A DNA stretch of 64,000 bases from Polyangium sp. y55x31 (lineage in GTDB: Bacteria > Myxococcota_A > Polyangia > Polyangiales > Polyangiaceae): NCBI RefSeq assembly GCF_029946505.1, contig NZ_JARZHG010000003.1, positions 558,001-622,000 of the forward strand. Reading direction: 5' to 3'. Below, piece by piece: positions 55,649-64,000 of this stretch; positions within the stretch are counted from its first letter, which is position 1; each line of letters opens with the position of its first letter. The notes under the pieces were generated by a model. That model searched no databases and had not been told where the DNA came from. It saw only the letters and a list, made by a program, of their open reading frames with translations. The translations under genes were made by a program, and so were the position numbers.

Positions 55649-56670
55649 GCGCATTCTTGGTGCTCCTACGAATGCGGCTCCTCGACACGCTCCGGAACCG
55701 GAGCTCGGTCGGGTTCACCTTGATCTTCCCGGTCGTGCTGCTCGCGGTGCTCGGGCTCGTGTTCATGAACGGGCACCCGTTCGAGCGGCGTTACGTGGCC
55801 GTCGTTTCTGCGGACGCGAACGCGGCGATCGAGCGGTGCGTGGCGGAGCTCGGGGCGTTCGAGGAGGTGCGCGTGGGGCGCGAGCGGACCGAGGCCGAGG
55901 CGCTCGGCAAGCTGCGCGCGCGCATGGCGAGCGCCGTGCTCTCGGCCGCGCCGGACGGCGAAGGCGTGATTCTGCGCGTGGGGACGCGTGATCGGATCTT
56001 CGGCGGCGGGCTCGTGGCGGCGCTGCCGGCGCAGGCGCGCCTCGACGTCGTCGAGGGGCCGGCGTGGGGGTACGTGCATTACCTCTTCCCGGGCATCCTC
56101 GCGTTCTCGGTGCTCGCGTCGGGCCTGTTCGGGATGGGGTATCCGATGGCCCTGTTCCGGCAGAACCTGTTCTTGAAGAAGCTCGCCACGACGCCCTTGC
56201 CGAAGGGCACGTTCATCGCGGCGAACGTGGCGGCGCGGTCGTCGATCGTGCTCGTGCAGGTCGTCTTGCTGGTCGGGGCGGCGCGGCTCTTCTTCGACTT
56301 GCCCCTGACGCTCGTCTCGTTCGGCTGGCTGCTCGTGATCTCGATGCTCGGCGTGATCGCGTTCCTCGGCGCGGGCTTCGCGCTCGCGGCGGCGATCGAC
56401 AACGCGGAGCTACTCGTCGACGTGATCAGCGCGATCAACATGCCGATCGTCTTCCTGTCGGAGATGTTTTTCCCGCTGGAATCGCTGCCGCGGTTCCTGT
56501 CCACGGTCGGCGCGTGGCTGCCGTCGACGGAGATGGTGCGGCTCTCGCGCGCGGTGCTGCTCTACGGCGTCACGGACCTCTCGAGCCTCGCGGGAGGGCT
56601 CGGGATGCTGGCGATGTGGGCGGCGGCGACGTTCACGATCAGCGTGTTGACGTTCAAGTGGCACGCATGA
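55645..56670 (+). CDS. ABC-2 type transporter permease
   Basis: 341 residues. One TM near the N terminus, a ~100-residue extracytoplasmic loop, then five TM segments, which is the ABC-2 layout. The last loop has F-L-S-E-M-F-F-P-L-E-S-L-P-R-F-L, a family signature. GTG start overlaps the ATPase stop. Export of a lipid or small molecule is likely. Confidence 0.88.
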   Translation: MSAFLVLLRMRLLDTLRNRSSVGFTLIFPVVLLAVLGLVFMNGHPFERRYVAVVSADANAAIERCVAELGAFEEVRVGRERTEAEALGKLRARMASAVLSAAPDGEGVILRVGTRDRIFGGGLVAALPAQARLDVVEGPAWGYVHYLFPGILAFSVLASGLFGMGYPMALFRQNLFLKKLATTPLPKGTFIAANVAARSSIVLVQVVLLVGAARLFFDLPLTLVSFGWLLVISMLGVIAFLGAGFALAAAIDNAELLVDVISAINMPIVFLSEMFFPLESLPRFLSTVGAWLPSTEMVRLSRAVLLYGVTDLSSLAGGLGMLAMWAAATFTISVLTFKWHA

Positions 56671-56801
56671 CGGAGGCCGCGCCGCGCCCGCATCGTCGAG
56701 CGCCGCGCCGCGCCCGCGACGTGTGGAGGGGACACGCTGCGGGCGCGGCGACAGGCGCGAGGGAGAGCATGGCAGACGGAAAGGGTCAGGAAAAGGGGGC
56801 G

Positions 56802-56838
56802 ATCGGACAGAATACGTCCGATGGACGGGATATGTCCG
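56802..56838. promoter_or_regulatory. Two adjacent GAC-N7-GTCC palindromes
   Basis: ATCGGAC-AGAATAC-GTCCGAT (56802-56822) is a perfect palindrome around a seven-base spacer, and GGAC-GGGATAT-GTCC (56823-56837) directly follows. They are copies of the motif seen near 29.4 and 30.3 kb. They lie in the 204-base gap between the ABC permease stop and the stop of the convergent kelch gene, where no other gene is visible. Confidence 0.5.
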
Positions 56839-56874
56839 GGATTCTTCGGGCGGCAGGAAGCCTCGCGCCCTGAA

Positions 56875-59415
56875 TCACGGCCGCGGGCGAGGGCGGCGCG
56901 CCGCGAGGAGGGAGGCGGCGGCGAGGGCGAAGAGCCAGGCCGCGCGGGAAGGCGCGGGCGCGCCGGGGGCCGCCATGGTGCAGGTCCCGGACGTCGAGGC
57001 GGATTGCGCGTCCTCGAAGGCCGTCCATTTCATGCAGTTCGAGGTCTTCTCGTCGCAGATGACCTCGGCGCCGGAGCAATCGTCCACGGACGCGCACGTC
57101 GCGAGGCAGGCGCCGTTGCGGCACGCGTACGGGGCGCAGCTCTGCGTGTTGCCGTCCGGGAGCTGCAGGATCTCGCTGTCGAGGCACTTCGTCGGCAACG
57201 TGACGCAGGTCTTCGCCTCGGTGTTGCAGGTCGAGCCGACGGCACACGAGGTGTTGCTCGTGCACTCCGTCTCGCAGGAGAGATTGACGGCATTGCAATT
57301 GTAGGGCGCGCAGTTGTTGCTCGTCGACTCCGCGCAATTGCCGCTCCCGTCGCAGGCGAACACCGTGAGGGTGGACGCCTTGCATTCCTTGCCGCAGCTA
57401 TTTCCCGAGGGGTAGGAACATTCGAAGGGGTTCACGCCATCACACGTGGCGCACGCCTCGCTCGTGCCATTGCACGCCGGGCGCGCCCCGTGCGGTTTGC
57501 CCGCGACCGGCTCGCAGATGCCGACGCGCGCGCCGTCGCAGGCCTCGCACTGGCCGTCGCAGGGCGTATTGCAGCAGACGCCGTCGACGCAGAACGAATC
57601 GTCACACGGGGTCTTGAGGTCGCACGGCGCGCCGAGCGGCGTGTAGATCTCCGCGTCGACGAGGACCCCCGCCGGTCCCGTCCCACCCGCGACGAGGACG
57701 CGGCCATTGTGGAGCGTCGTGGAGGTGTGGAGCGAGCGGGGTTTTCCCATGGATCCGGCCTCGGTCCAGCTCTGCGTGGCCGGGTCGAAGATCTCGGTGG
57801 TGTACGGAATCTCCTCGAATCCGCCGCCCGTGACGAGGATTCGACCGCCGGCCATCACGCTCGCCGCGTGGTCCTTGCGCGGGCGCGTCATGTTGAGCCC
57901 CGGCTGCCATTCCTCCGACGCGGGATCGAAGAGCTCGATGGATTGCGCCGCGATCGTGCTGCCGCCGGCGACGAGCACGCGCCCCGAGGGGAGTCGCGTG
58001 GCCGTGTGGCCCGAGCGCACGCGGCTCATGGCGTTCGTCTGCGTCCAGGTCTTGGTCGCGGGATCCCAGAGCTCCGCGGATTGCGAGGGGCCGGCGATCT
58101 CGCCGCCCGCGACGAGGATACGATCCGCGTCGAGCAACGTCGCCGTGTGATTGTAACGCCCCAGCTTCAGGTCTCCGCCGGGCTCCCACGTATTGGTCTC
58201 GGGATCGTAAATCTCGGTGGTGTTGACCAGCACGGCGGTTTTTCCGCCCGTGACGAGGACACGCCCATCACTCAAGAGCGTCGCGGTGTGCAGCGCGCGC
58301 GGGAAGGTCATGGGTTTCGCGGGCGACCACGTTCCCGGCGCGTTGGGCTGGTCGTTTCCGGGCGTGAAGATCTCGGCGGAGTTCGTCACGCTGAGGGTCC
58401 CCTGCAAAACGGCCTTGCCGCCGAGGACGAGCACGCGGCCGTCCTCGAGCGTCGTGGCCGTGTGCCCGAGCCGGTTTTGCATCATCGACGGCGCTTGAAT
58501 CCACATTTTGAGGGCCGGGTCGTACACCTCGGCGAACTCCAGCGGGACCTCGCCGCCCTTGTCGCCGCCCGCGACGAGGACGCGGCCGTCGGGCAAGAGG
58601 CTCGCCGTGTGGCGGAAGCGCTTGAGGGCCATGGCGTCCGTCGTGGTCCACGCGGGATCCACGAGCAGCGGCGCGCGCACGGACGTGCCCTCCCAGGAGA
58701 GTTTTACCTCGCATTGCCGCGCGCCCGGATCGACGACCGGGCGGCCCATCGGCAAGCGTGCATCCGTGCTGATCTTGCAGCCCTCGACGGCGACGTTCAT
58801 CCAGACGGTTTTGCCGTCGCCGTCCTTGGCCCAGGGCGGCGCCATGCGGAGGCGCGGCACGCCGTCCGCGTCGAGCAGCTCCAGCGTTTGGCCCACGAGG
58901 CGGAGCCCGGCCACGTTTTCGCCGAGCGTGATCGTGTACCTCAGCTCCGGGACGTCCGGGAGGGCGTTCCGGAAAAACACGTAATCCTCGGCGCCGCTCT
59001 CGGTCGGGTGGTGCACGATGTCGGCGACGCCGCGATACCCTGCGGGATACGCGACGATCCCCGCCCCCGCCTCGCCCGCGACCTCACGCGCTCCCGTAAG
59101 CGCGACCTCCACCGCGAGCGCGCTTCTCGTGTCCGCGACCCGAAAAGCGCCGCTCGCGCGCAGGGGCAAACGCACGTCCGCGCGCGGGGCCTCTCTCCGA
59201 GGCGAGGCCATTTCATCGATGGGTGCGAGGTCGTGGCCGAGGTGGAGACGGATCGCCTCCGCGGTCTCCACCGCGACTCGCGCGTCCGAGGGCGAGGTGG
59301 CCGCTTTCGCGGCGAGTGATTCTCCCGCGCCCGGGGCATCATCGCCCGCCGAGCAAGCTCCACACAAACCCGCTGCGAGACCGAATGTCCACGCCGTGCG
59401 CCATCTCGTCCCCAT
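56875..59415 (-). CDS. Kelch-repeat lipoprotein with Cys-rich region and MYXO-CTERM tail
   Basis: 846 residues. A lipoprotein-like signal (G-L-C-G-A-C) is followed by a ~200-residue N-terminal domain. Then come seven kelch-type repeats built on H-T-A-x-L-x-x-G-R-V-L-V-A-G-G, enough for one seven-blade propeller. A ~170-residue Cys-rich region with C-x-x-x-C and C-x-x-G-V-C-C patterns follows. The tail S-G-T-C-T-M ... TM ... R-R-P-R-P-R-P fits a MYXO-CTERM surface anchor. A lipobox and a C-terminal anchor on one protein is unusual. Probably a cell-surface binding protein. Confidence 0.85.
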   Translation of the reverse strand: MGTRWRTAWTFGLAAGLCGACSAGDDAPGAGESLAAKAATSPSDARVAVETAEAIRLHLGHDLAPIDEMASPRREAPRADVRLPLRASGAFRVADTRSALAVEVALTGAREVAGEAGAGIVAYPAGYRGVADIVHHPTESGAEDYVFFRNALPDVPELRYTITLGENVAGLRLVGQTLELLDADGVPRLRMAPPWAKDGDGKTVWMNVAVEGCKISTDARLPMGRPVVDPGARQCEVKLSWEGTSVRAPLLVDPAWTTTDAMALKRFRHTASLLPDGRVLVAGGDKGGEVPLEFAEVYDPALKMWIQAPSMMQNRLGHTATTLEDGRVLVLGGKAVLQGTLSVTNSAEIFTPGNDQPNAPGTWSPAKPMTFPRALHTATLLSDGRVLVTGGKTAVLVNTTEIYDPETNTWEPGGDLKLGRYNHTATLLDADRILVAGGEIAGPSQSAELWDPATKTWTQTNAMSRVRSGHTATRLPSGRVLVAGGSTIAAQSIELFDPASEEWQPGLNMTRPRKDHAASVMAGGRILVTGGGFEEIPYTTEIFDPATQSWTEAGSMGKPRSLHTSTTLHNGRVLVAGGTGPAGVLVDAEIYTPLGAPCDLKTPCDDSFCVDGVCCNTPCDGQCEACDGARVGICEPVAGKPHGARPACNGTSEACATCDGVNPFECSYPSGNSCGKECKASTLTVFACDGSGNCAESTSNNCAPYNCNAVNLSCETECTSNTSCAVGSTCNTEAKTCVTLPTKCLDSEILQLPDGNTQSCAPYACRNGACLATCASVDDCSGAEVICDEKTSNCMKWTAFEDAQSASTSGTCTMAAPGAPAPSRAAWLFALAAASLLAARRPRPRP

Positions 59416-59443
59416 GGTGGGCCTCCCTCGTAAGGTATGGAAG

Positions 59444-61342
59444 TCAGAATCGGTACGTCGCCACGAGACCGGGCGATACCGCGAAAATCGAGGTGCCGGT
59501 CAGCGTGTCGGAGTCATATTTGCCCTGACCGTCCGTGCTCGCCTGGACATACCCTTGCTCGGGCACCCAGGCAGGAGGCTCCGGGACGAAAAGCACGAGG
59601 CCCGAGACCGAGAGGGCGACGTCGAGCTTCTCCGAGACGCGCATGCCGGCGCGGATTTCGGGCGCGAGGTAGACACCCAGCGCAGCCTGGGTTTCGGTGA
59701 CCCGATCGACAGCGTACGGCACGCTCTCCTTGCGACGTAGGCCGGTGGCGCTGGTCGGGTCGGGGACGTCGCGCGCGGTCGTATTGTAATTGCCGGAGCG
59801 ATCGTCCTGGGCCGAGCCGAAAAAGCCGCCGACGCCGAGGCGGAACGTGATCGGGAATCGTTCGCCCACGGTGCGCGCGACCGAGGCGCCGACCTGCGCG
59901 CCGCGGAGGGAGATGACGTCGTCGGTGAGGCCTTTGTTGGGCGCGATGTTGCCGAAGACGTGCACGTCCTCGTCGGGGCGATCCGTGAAGGTGCGGCGCG
60001 CGAAGGTGCCGCCGAGCTCGACGCCCACGGCCCATTTGCGCTGGATTTCGAGGCCGAAGCGGAGCATGCCGCCGCCGCCGAGCCCGAGCGAGGCCGCACA
60101 CGAGCCCGTGCAGCTCGCGTCGAGGCTGCCGCCGAACGTGGGCGCGATGGCGAACGTGGCGCCGAGCTCGCCGAAGAGGCGTTTGTCCGCCCAGAACCCC
60201 GAGGGCGGAGGGACGGGCTCGAGGGCGACGGCGACGGCCTCGCGTTTGCCGGCTTCGAGCTCGACACGTCGCTCTTCCCGGACAAACCCATTCGCGGTGA
60301 TTTCGATGCGATGGGAGCCGGCCCTTACGGGGCCTTCCCACGCGCCGCGGCCGACGCGGACGCCGTCGACGGAGATGTCGGCGTCCTTCGTTTTGGCCTC
60401 GACGCGCAGGACCGAGGGCAGCTCCTCGGCGATGAGCAGGATCGGGGTGATGAGGCTCGGGCGGACCTCGACGCGCGCCGGCTGCGTGCCGAGGCGTTTT
60501 TCGCCGCGCAAGCTGACGAGGTGGTCGCCGGACGCGACGAGGCCACGCCAGGGCGTTTTGCCCACGGCCGCGCCGTCGATGAGGACCTCCATCGAATACC
60601 CGGAGGCCTCGTCGACCTGGAGCCAGCCGGCGAGCTCGAGTCGCGCGAGGACGGCCGGGAGCTTGGCCGTTTTGCCTCCGACGACCTGCAATCGCGCTTC
60701 GAGCGTCTCGAAGCCGGCCTTGAAGATGCGGACCGTGCGCTCGCCGACGGGGACGTGAATGGCGCCCGCGAGCGGCGCCGTTCCGCGGGGTTTTCCGTCG
60801 ATCGAAATGGTCGCACCGTCGGGGACGCCTTCGATGACGAGGTCGCCGACGAGGGGCCGGAGTTCGGCGATCTCGCGGAGCGCGACCTGTTTTTCCTCCT
60901 CGGTCACGCCGGGGAACGCGAGGAGCTCTTCGTTCATGTCGAACGCTTCGTCGAAGCGGTTCAACCGGCGAAGGCAGAGGGCGGCGTTTTTCTTGGCGGC
61001 GCGGGTCGGGTAAATGGAGAGCGAGGTGAGGAACTCGGGAAGCGCGGCCTCCATGGAGCCGGCGTCGAAGAGCGCGAGGCCCTGCTCGAAATGCTTGCGC
61101 GCGTCGGCCTTGGCCTTGGCCTCGGCCTCGGCGGCGGGATCGGGAGGCGGGGGCGGCGGCGGAGGCGGCGGGGGGAGCGGGCCGCCTTTTTTCATCCACG
61201 AGGGCTGCGCGCCGGCGGCCGGCTTGGAAGTGGTTTGTCCGCCCGGCGCATTCTGAGCGATCGCGGCCGTGACGAAGGTCGAGGCGAGCAGGGCGGCGAG
61301 GGCCTTGCACAGCGGGGAGGGGAGGGCCGCAGAGCGTTTCAT
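59444..61342 (-). CDS. TPR/PEGA protein ending in an outer-membrane barrel
   Basis: 632 residues with a signal peptide, an eleven-Pro run, TPR-like helices (F-E-Q-G-L-A-L-F-D-A-G-S-M-E-A-A-L), then three PEGA-like beta modules (G-A-T-I-S-I-D-G-K-P-R-G-T-A, M-E-V-L-I-D-G-A-A-V-G-K-T, A-D-I-S-V-D-G-V-R-V-G-R). The last ~230 residues form a strand-rich barrel ending L-V-A-T-Y-R-F, the usual outer-membrane signal. Its ATG overlaps the kinase stop, so the two are co-translated. It could carry a signal or tension between outer membrane and periplasm. Confidence 0.8.
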   Translation of the reverse strand: MKRSAALPSPLCKALAALLASTFVTAAIAQNAPGGQTTSKPAAGAQPSWMKKGGPLPPPPPPPPPPPDPAAEAEAKAKADARKHFEQGLALFDAGSMEAALPEFLTSLSIYPTRAAKKNAALCLRRLNRFDEAFDMNEELLAFPGVTEEEKQVALREIAELRPLVGDLVIEGVPDGATISIDGKPRGTAPLAGAIHVPVGERTVRIFKAGFETLEARLQVVGGKTAKLPAVLARLELAGWLQVDEASGYSMEVLIDGAAVGKTPWRGLVASGDHLVSLRGEKRLGTQPARVEVRPSLITPILLIAEELPSVLRVEAKTKDADISVDGVRVGRGAWEGPVRAGSHRIEITANGFVREERRVELEAGKREAVAVALEPVPPPSGFWADKRLFGELGATFAIAPTFGGSLDASCTGSCAASLGLGGGGMLRFGLEIQRKWAVGVELGGTFARRTFTDRPDEDVHVFGNIAPNKGLTDDVISLRGAQVGASVARTVGERFPITFRLGVGGFFGSAQDDRSGNYNTTARDVPDPTSATGLRRKESVPYAVDRVTETQAALGVYLAPEIRAGMRVSEKLDVALSVSGLVLFVPEPPAWVPEQGYVQASTDGQGKYDSDTLTGTSIFAVSPGLVATYRF

Positions 61343-62976
61343 TCGAAGGTTCGCACGGGCTGGGGATCCTTGGAGGGCGTCGTCGACGTGGGCTTCGGGA
61401 TCGGGTGGGCCGCCGTCGTGACCGGCGCGGTCGTGGTCGCAGGGCCCGCCGCGGGGGCGGCGGACGCGGGCGGAGCCCCGGCCTTGGGTTTGGCGCTCGT
61501 CTGCGCGAGCTTCGAATCGTCGCCTTCGAGCGTGAGTTTGTCCGGTAAAGCGCCGTTTGCGGTGATCGCGACCTCGACGCGGGTCTCGCGGCCGTCCTTG
61601 TGGATCCGCAAGGCGTGGGTGCTGCCGAGCGCGCCGGAGATGGTGACGTATCCGTCGCGATCCACGGGGGCGCCGCGGCCATTGACCTCGACCTGGGCGT
61701 CGGGCGGGTTCACGAGGAGGCGCGCCGAGCGGAGGGCCTCGACGGGAGCGACGGCGGGGCCTGTCTGCGAGGCGTTTCCCGCGGGAGGCGCGGAGGCGCC
61801 GCGCGCCTCGGGGGAGAGGTTTGCGTCGGTCTTCGAGCCGGCGCGCGTGAGAATGAGGCCCGCGCCGACGGCGAGCGCGACGGCCGCGCCGAGCACGACG
61901 GGGACGAACCTGCGCGACGAGGAGGCGCGCGCGCCGCTCTCCGCAGGCGAGAGCGTGCTCCGCGGGTCGGGCGTGGAGGCGCGGGGCAACGAGGGGCGAT
62001 CGGCGCCGTCGAGCGTCAGCGGGGCGGCGACGGTGACATCCGTGCCGAGCTTGTTCGTGCGCGCGTCGACGGGCCTGCCGCTCGACGGGACGATCTCGAT
62101 GCTCGGCCGCGATCGCAGGGGCGCGCGGATGCCGGCGAGCAGGCCGAAGGCCTCGACGAGCTCGGCCATGCTCTGGAAACGCGCGGCCTTGTCGCGCGCG
62201 AGCGCTCGCTCGAAGAATCGATCGACGGCCGGGTCGAGCGAAGGGACGAGCGATGAGGGCGGCGGGGCATTGTCGGTGCAGATGGTGACGAGGAGCTTGC
62301 CGATGTTCTCGGCCTCGTCGAAGGGGAGGCGGCCCGTGATCGCCTCGTAGAGGATGACGCCGATCGACCAGAGATCGCTGCGATGATCGACCTGCTTGGT
62401 TTCGCGGATCTGCTCGGGGCTCATGTACGAGGGGGAGCCGAGCATCATGCCGGAGCTCGTGGAGGTCGCAGGGCCCGTGATCGTGACGTCCTTGGCGATG
62501 CCGAAATCGAGGACCTTGACGATCTCGTCGTCGCCGCTCCGCGCGAGGAAGATGTTTCCGGGCTTGAGGTCGCGGTGGACGATGCCGAGGTCGTGGGCGC
62601 GGCGGAGCGCCTTTCCGAGAGGTTCGAGGATGCGGTAGGCCTCGGTGAGTTCGAGGCGGCCGCCGCGTTCGAGGCGCGCGCCGAGGTCCTCGCCTTCGAG
62701 CAGCTCCATCACGATGTACGGCGTGCCGTCCTCGACGCCGTAGTCGAGGACCTGCACGACGTGCGGGCTCTTGATGAGGGCCGCGGCCTTGGCCTCACGC
62801 TCGAATCGCTGCCGGAGCGACTCGTTCGAGGCGATGCTGCCCTCCATGAACTTCACGGCGACGTCGGTGTCGAGGAGCTGATGGCGAGCGACCCACACCG
62901 CGCCCATGCCGCCTTTGGCGAGAGGTCGTTCGAGCCGAAGCTTGCCGCCGATGATGGCGCCTTCTGCGATGGACAC
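61339..62976 (-). CDS. Ser/Thr protein kinase with TM and PEGA-like domain
   Basis: 545 residues. Kinase motifs: G-G-M-G-A-V, Lys42 in V-A-V-K-F, H-R-D-L-K-P-G-N, D-F-G, S-P-S-Y-M-S-P-E-Q, all intact. A TM at about 355-375 separates it from an extracytoplasmic PEGA-like module (A-R-L-L-V-N-P-P-D-A-Q-V-E-V-N-G-R) and a Pro/Ala/Thr tail. Membrane Hanks-type kinase. Coupled by ATGA to the TPR/PEGA/barrel gene. Confidence 0.93.
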   Translation of the reverse strand: MSIAEGAIIGGKLRLERPLAKGGMGAVWVARHQLLDTDVAVKFMEGSIASNESLRQRFEREAKAAALIKSPHVVQVLDYGVEDGTPYIVMELLEGEDLGARLERGGRLELTEAYRILEPLGKALRRAHDLGIVHRDLKPGNIFLARSGDDEIVKVLDFGIAKDVTITGPATSTSSGMMLGSPSYMSPEQIRETKQVDHRSDLWSIGVILYEAITGRLPFDEAENIGKLLVTICTDNAPPPSSLVPSLDPAVDRFFERALARDKAARFQSMAELVEAFGLLAGIRAPLRSRPSIEIVPSSGRPVDARTNKLGTDVTVAAPLTLDGADRPSLPRASTPDPRSTLSPAESGARASSSRRFVPVVLGAAVALAVGAGLILTRAGSKTDANLSPEARGASAPPAGNASQTGPAVAPVEALRSARLLVNPPDAQVEVNGRGAPVDRDGYVTISGALGSTHALRIHKDGRETRVEVAITANGALPDKLTLEGDDSKLAQTSAKPKAGAPPASAAPAAGPATTTAPVTTAAHPIPKPTSTTPSKDPQPVRTFE

Positions 62977-63062
62977 GCCCCGACACCCCTCTCGTGAGCC
63001 CGACCGTGATCGGGCAAAATGAAGCCACCTGCGAGCATATCACGATCTTTCCGCAGGGCTCC

Positions 63063-63707
63063 ATGGCAAGCTTCGGCGTGATGCGCGCCGCACATCGTCG
63101 TACCGCCGGAGTTCCTCGCGTTCTCGCGCTCGGGGCGCTGCTCGTCTGGACCGCGGTGTCAGGCGGCTGTCGGTCGAAGGAGTGCGTGCCGGGTCAGCAG
63201 GTCGCGTGCGCATGCCCAGCGGGCGCGCAAGGGACGCAGGTCTGCGACGACGAGGGGGCGCGGTATCTGCCGTGCGACTGCGTCGCGCCCGCCGCCGCGC
63301 AGACGGCCACGCGAGGAGGGGAGCCGCCGCGGCCGCGGCCGGTGCTCGCGAAGAAGCAGATTCGTTGCGGGACAAACCTTTGTGATACGGCGTGTTGCGC
63401 GACGTTCGAGCCGCCGTCGTGCACGCAGGACGGGAGATCGTGCCCGCGGACGGCGAACGGGGAGGGCGTGATCTTCGAGTGCGACGGGCCCGAGGACTGC
63501 GGCGCGGAGGCGTGTTGTCTGATCCCGGGCGACCGGACGATCGCGGCGGTATGCGTGCCGAAAGGCGAGTGTGCAGGGACGTTCACGCACCCGCGGCTCG
63601 GGACGACGGTGGCGCCGCGGGTGGTTTGTCACGTGAATCAGGATTGCGCGCTGTCGGAGGTCTGCTCGTCGGCGGGCGCCGTGGCGGGCATTTCGGTGTG
63701 CAAGTAA
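63063..63707 (+). CDS. Cys-rich lipoprotein
   Basis: 214 residues. Lipobox V-S-G-G-C after a long basic N terminus, then a mature part with about 20 Cys, in clusters such as C-A-C-P, C-D-T-A-C-C and E-A-C-C. I chose the ATG at 63063; an upstream ATG adds 23 residues with no signal character. No family recognised. Disulfide-rich surface protein is likely. Confidence 0.65.
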   Translation: MASFGVMRAAHRRTAGVPRVLALGALLVWTAVSGGCRSKECVPGQQVACACPAGAQGTQVCDDEGARYLPCDCVAPAAAQTATRGGEPPRPRPVLAKKQIRCGTNLCDTACCATFEPPSCTQDGRSCPRTANGEGVIFECDGPEDCGAEACCLIPGDRTIAAVCVPKGECAGTFTHPRLGTTVAPRVVCHVNQDCALSEVCSSAGAVAGISVCK

Positions 63708-63713
63708 GGCGCG

Positions 63714-64000
63714 CTAACGCGGGCGTCGTTCGAGGAGGGAGCGGTCGAGCGACGTGAGCGAGGGGCAACCGGCGAGCGCCATGGCCGTCGCGAGCTCGTC
63801 GCGCAGGATGTCGAGCACCCTCTGGACGCCCGCCTCGCCCGCCGTCGCGAGGCCCCAGAGGACCGGCCGGCCGAGCATGACCGCGTTCGCCCCGAGCGCG
63901 AGGGCCTTGAGCACGTCCGTCCCCCAGCGCACGCCGCCGTCGACGAGCACGGGGACGCGGCCAGCCGCGGCATCGACGACGCGCGGCAAGACCTCGAGCG
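63714..64000 (-). CDS. FMN-dependent 2-hydroxyacid dehydrogenase, C-terminal part
   Basis: The visible 95 residues match the end of the lactate/glycolate oxidase family: [21 protein letters not shown], then [10 protein letters not shown], then the E-L-x-x-A-M-A-L-A-G-C helix. The FMN phosphate site (D-G-G-V-R and G-R-P) is present. The N-terminal part lies beyond the window, so substrate and length are unknown. Confidence 0.88.
   Translation of the reverse strand, partial: LEVLPRVVDAAAGRVPVLVDGGVRWGTDVLKALALGANAVMLGRPVLWGLATAGEAGVQRVLDILRDELATAMALAGCPSLTSLDRSLLERRPR

Overview
The window looks like a chromosomal piece of a myxobacterium, most likely of the Polyangium/Sorangium group. Base composition is very GC-rich and long antisense reading frames are common. 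There are many short lipoproteins, C-terminal Cys-linker-TM-Arg tails of the MYXO-CTERM kind, Ser/Thr kinases fused to AAA/TPR or PEGA modules, a DUF1552/DUF1592 pair and Cys-rich 'myxo' proteins. This placement is inference; no rRNA or tRNA gene is present to test it. Genes are tightly packed, and many neighbours share ATGA or GTGA stop/start overlaps, which helped choose starts.

Region by region. 1-5.9 kb: a polysaccharide-deacetylase-like lipoprotein converges on a three-gene operon (Cys-repeat lipoprotein, Lgt-like lipoprotein diacylglyceryl transferase fused to a secreted domain, S37-type peptidase). 6.2-9.8 kb: a large vWA/PilY1-type protein. 9.8-17.2 kb: a leftward operon of 5'-nucleotidase, lipoprotein with an OB-like nuclease-associated domain, outer-membrane barrel, arrestin-like membrane protein and zinc-ribbon protein, read here as a nucleic-acid or phosphate scavenging unit. 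17.5-25.7 kb: an accessory stretch with a G-rich tandem repeat array, a membrane-anchored Mrr-type nuclease-like protein, pairs of paralogous small envelope proteins and several orphan lipoproteins. 25.7-36 kb: housekeeping and mixed functions (aminopeptidase P, vWA protein, MDR oxidoreductase, GNAT, RlmL-like methyltransferase, cyclophilin, M19 dipeptidase). A duplicated unknown gene pair here has an imperfect 15-bp palindrome, GAC-N7-GTCC, upstream of each copy. 36-42 kb: DUF1552/DUF1592 pair, PPC-type lipoprotein, NudC. 42-50.6 kb: a giant kinase-ATPase-TPR regulator with a SpoIIAA-like partner, a secreted phospholipase C-type phosphoesterase, and an orphan histidine kinase.

50.6-56.7 kb holds the most interesting locus. 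It is a compact leftward operon of a radical SAM enzyme with all the motif blocks of the tetraether-lipid synthase (Tes) family, an intact SDR, a class III aminotransferase and an SDR that has lost its catalytic Tyr and Lys. A divergent ABC-2 exporter lies next to it. The locus looks like an undescribed pathway for an amine-bearing lipid or small molecule.

56.9-64 kb: a seven-repeat kelch lipoprotein with a MYXO-CTERM tail, a PEGA-type Ser/Thr kinase translationally coupled to a TPR/PEGA/outer-membrane-barrel protein, a Cys-rich lipoprotein and the end of an FMN-dependent 2-hydroxyacid dehydrogenase.
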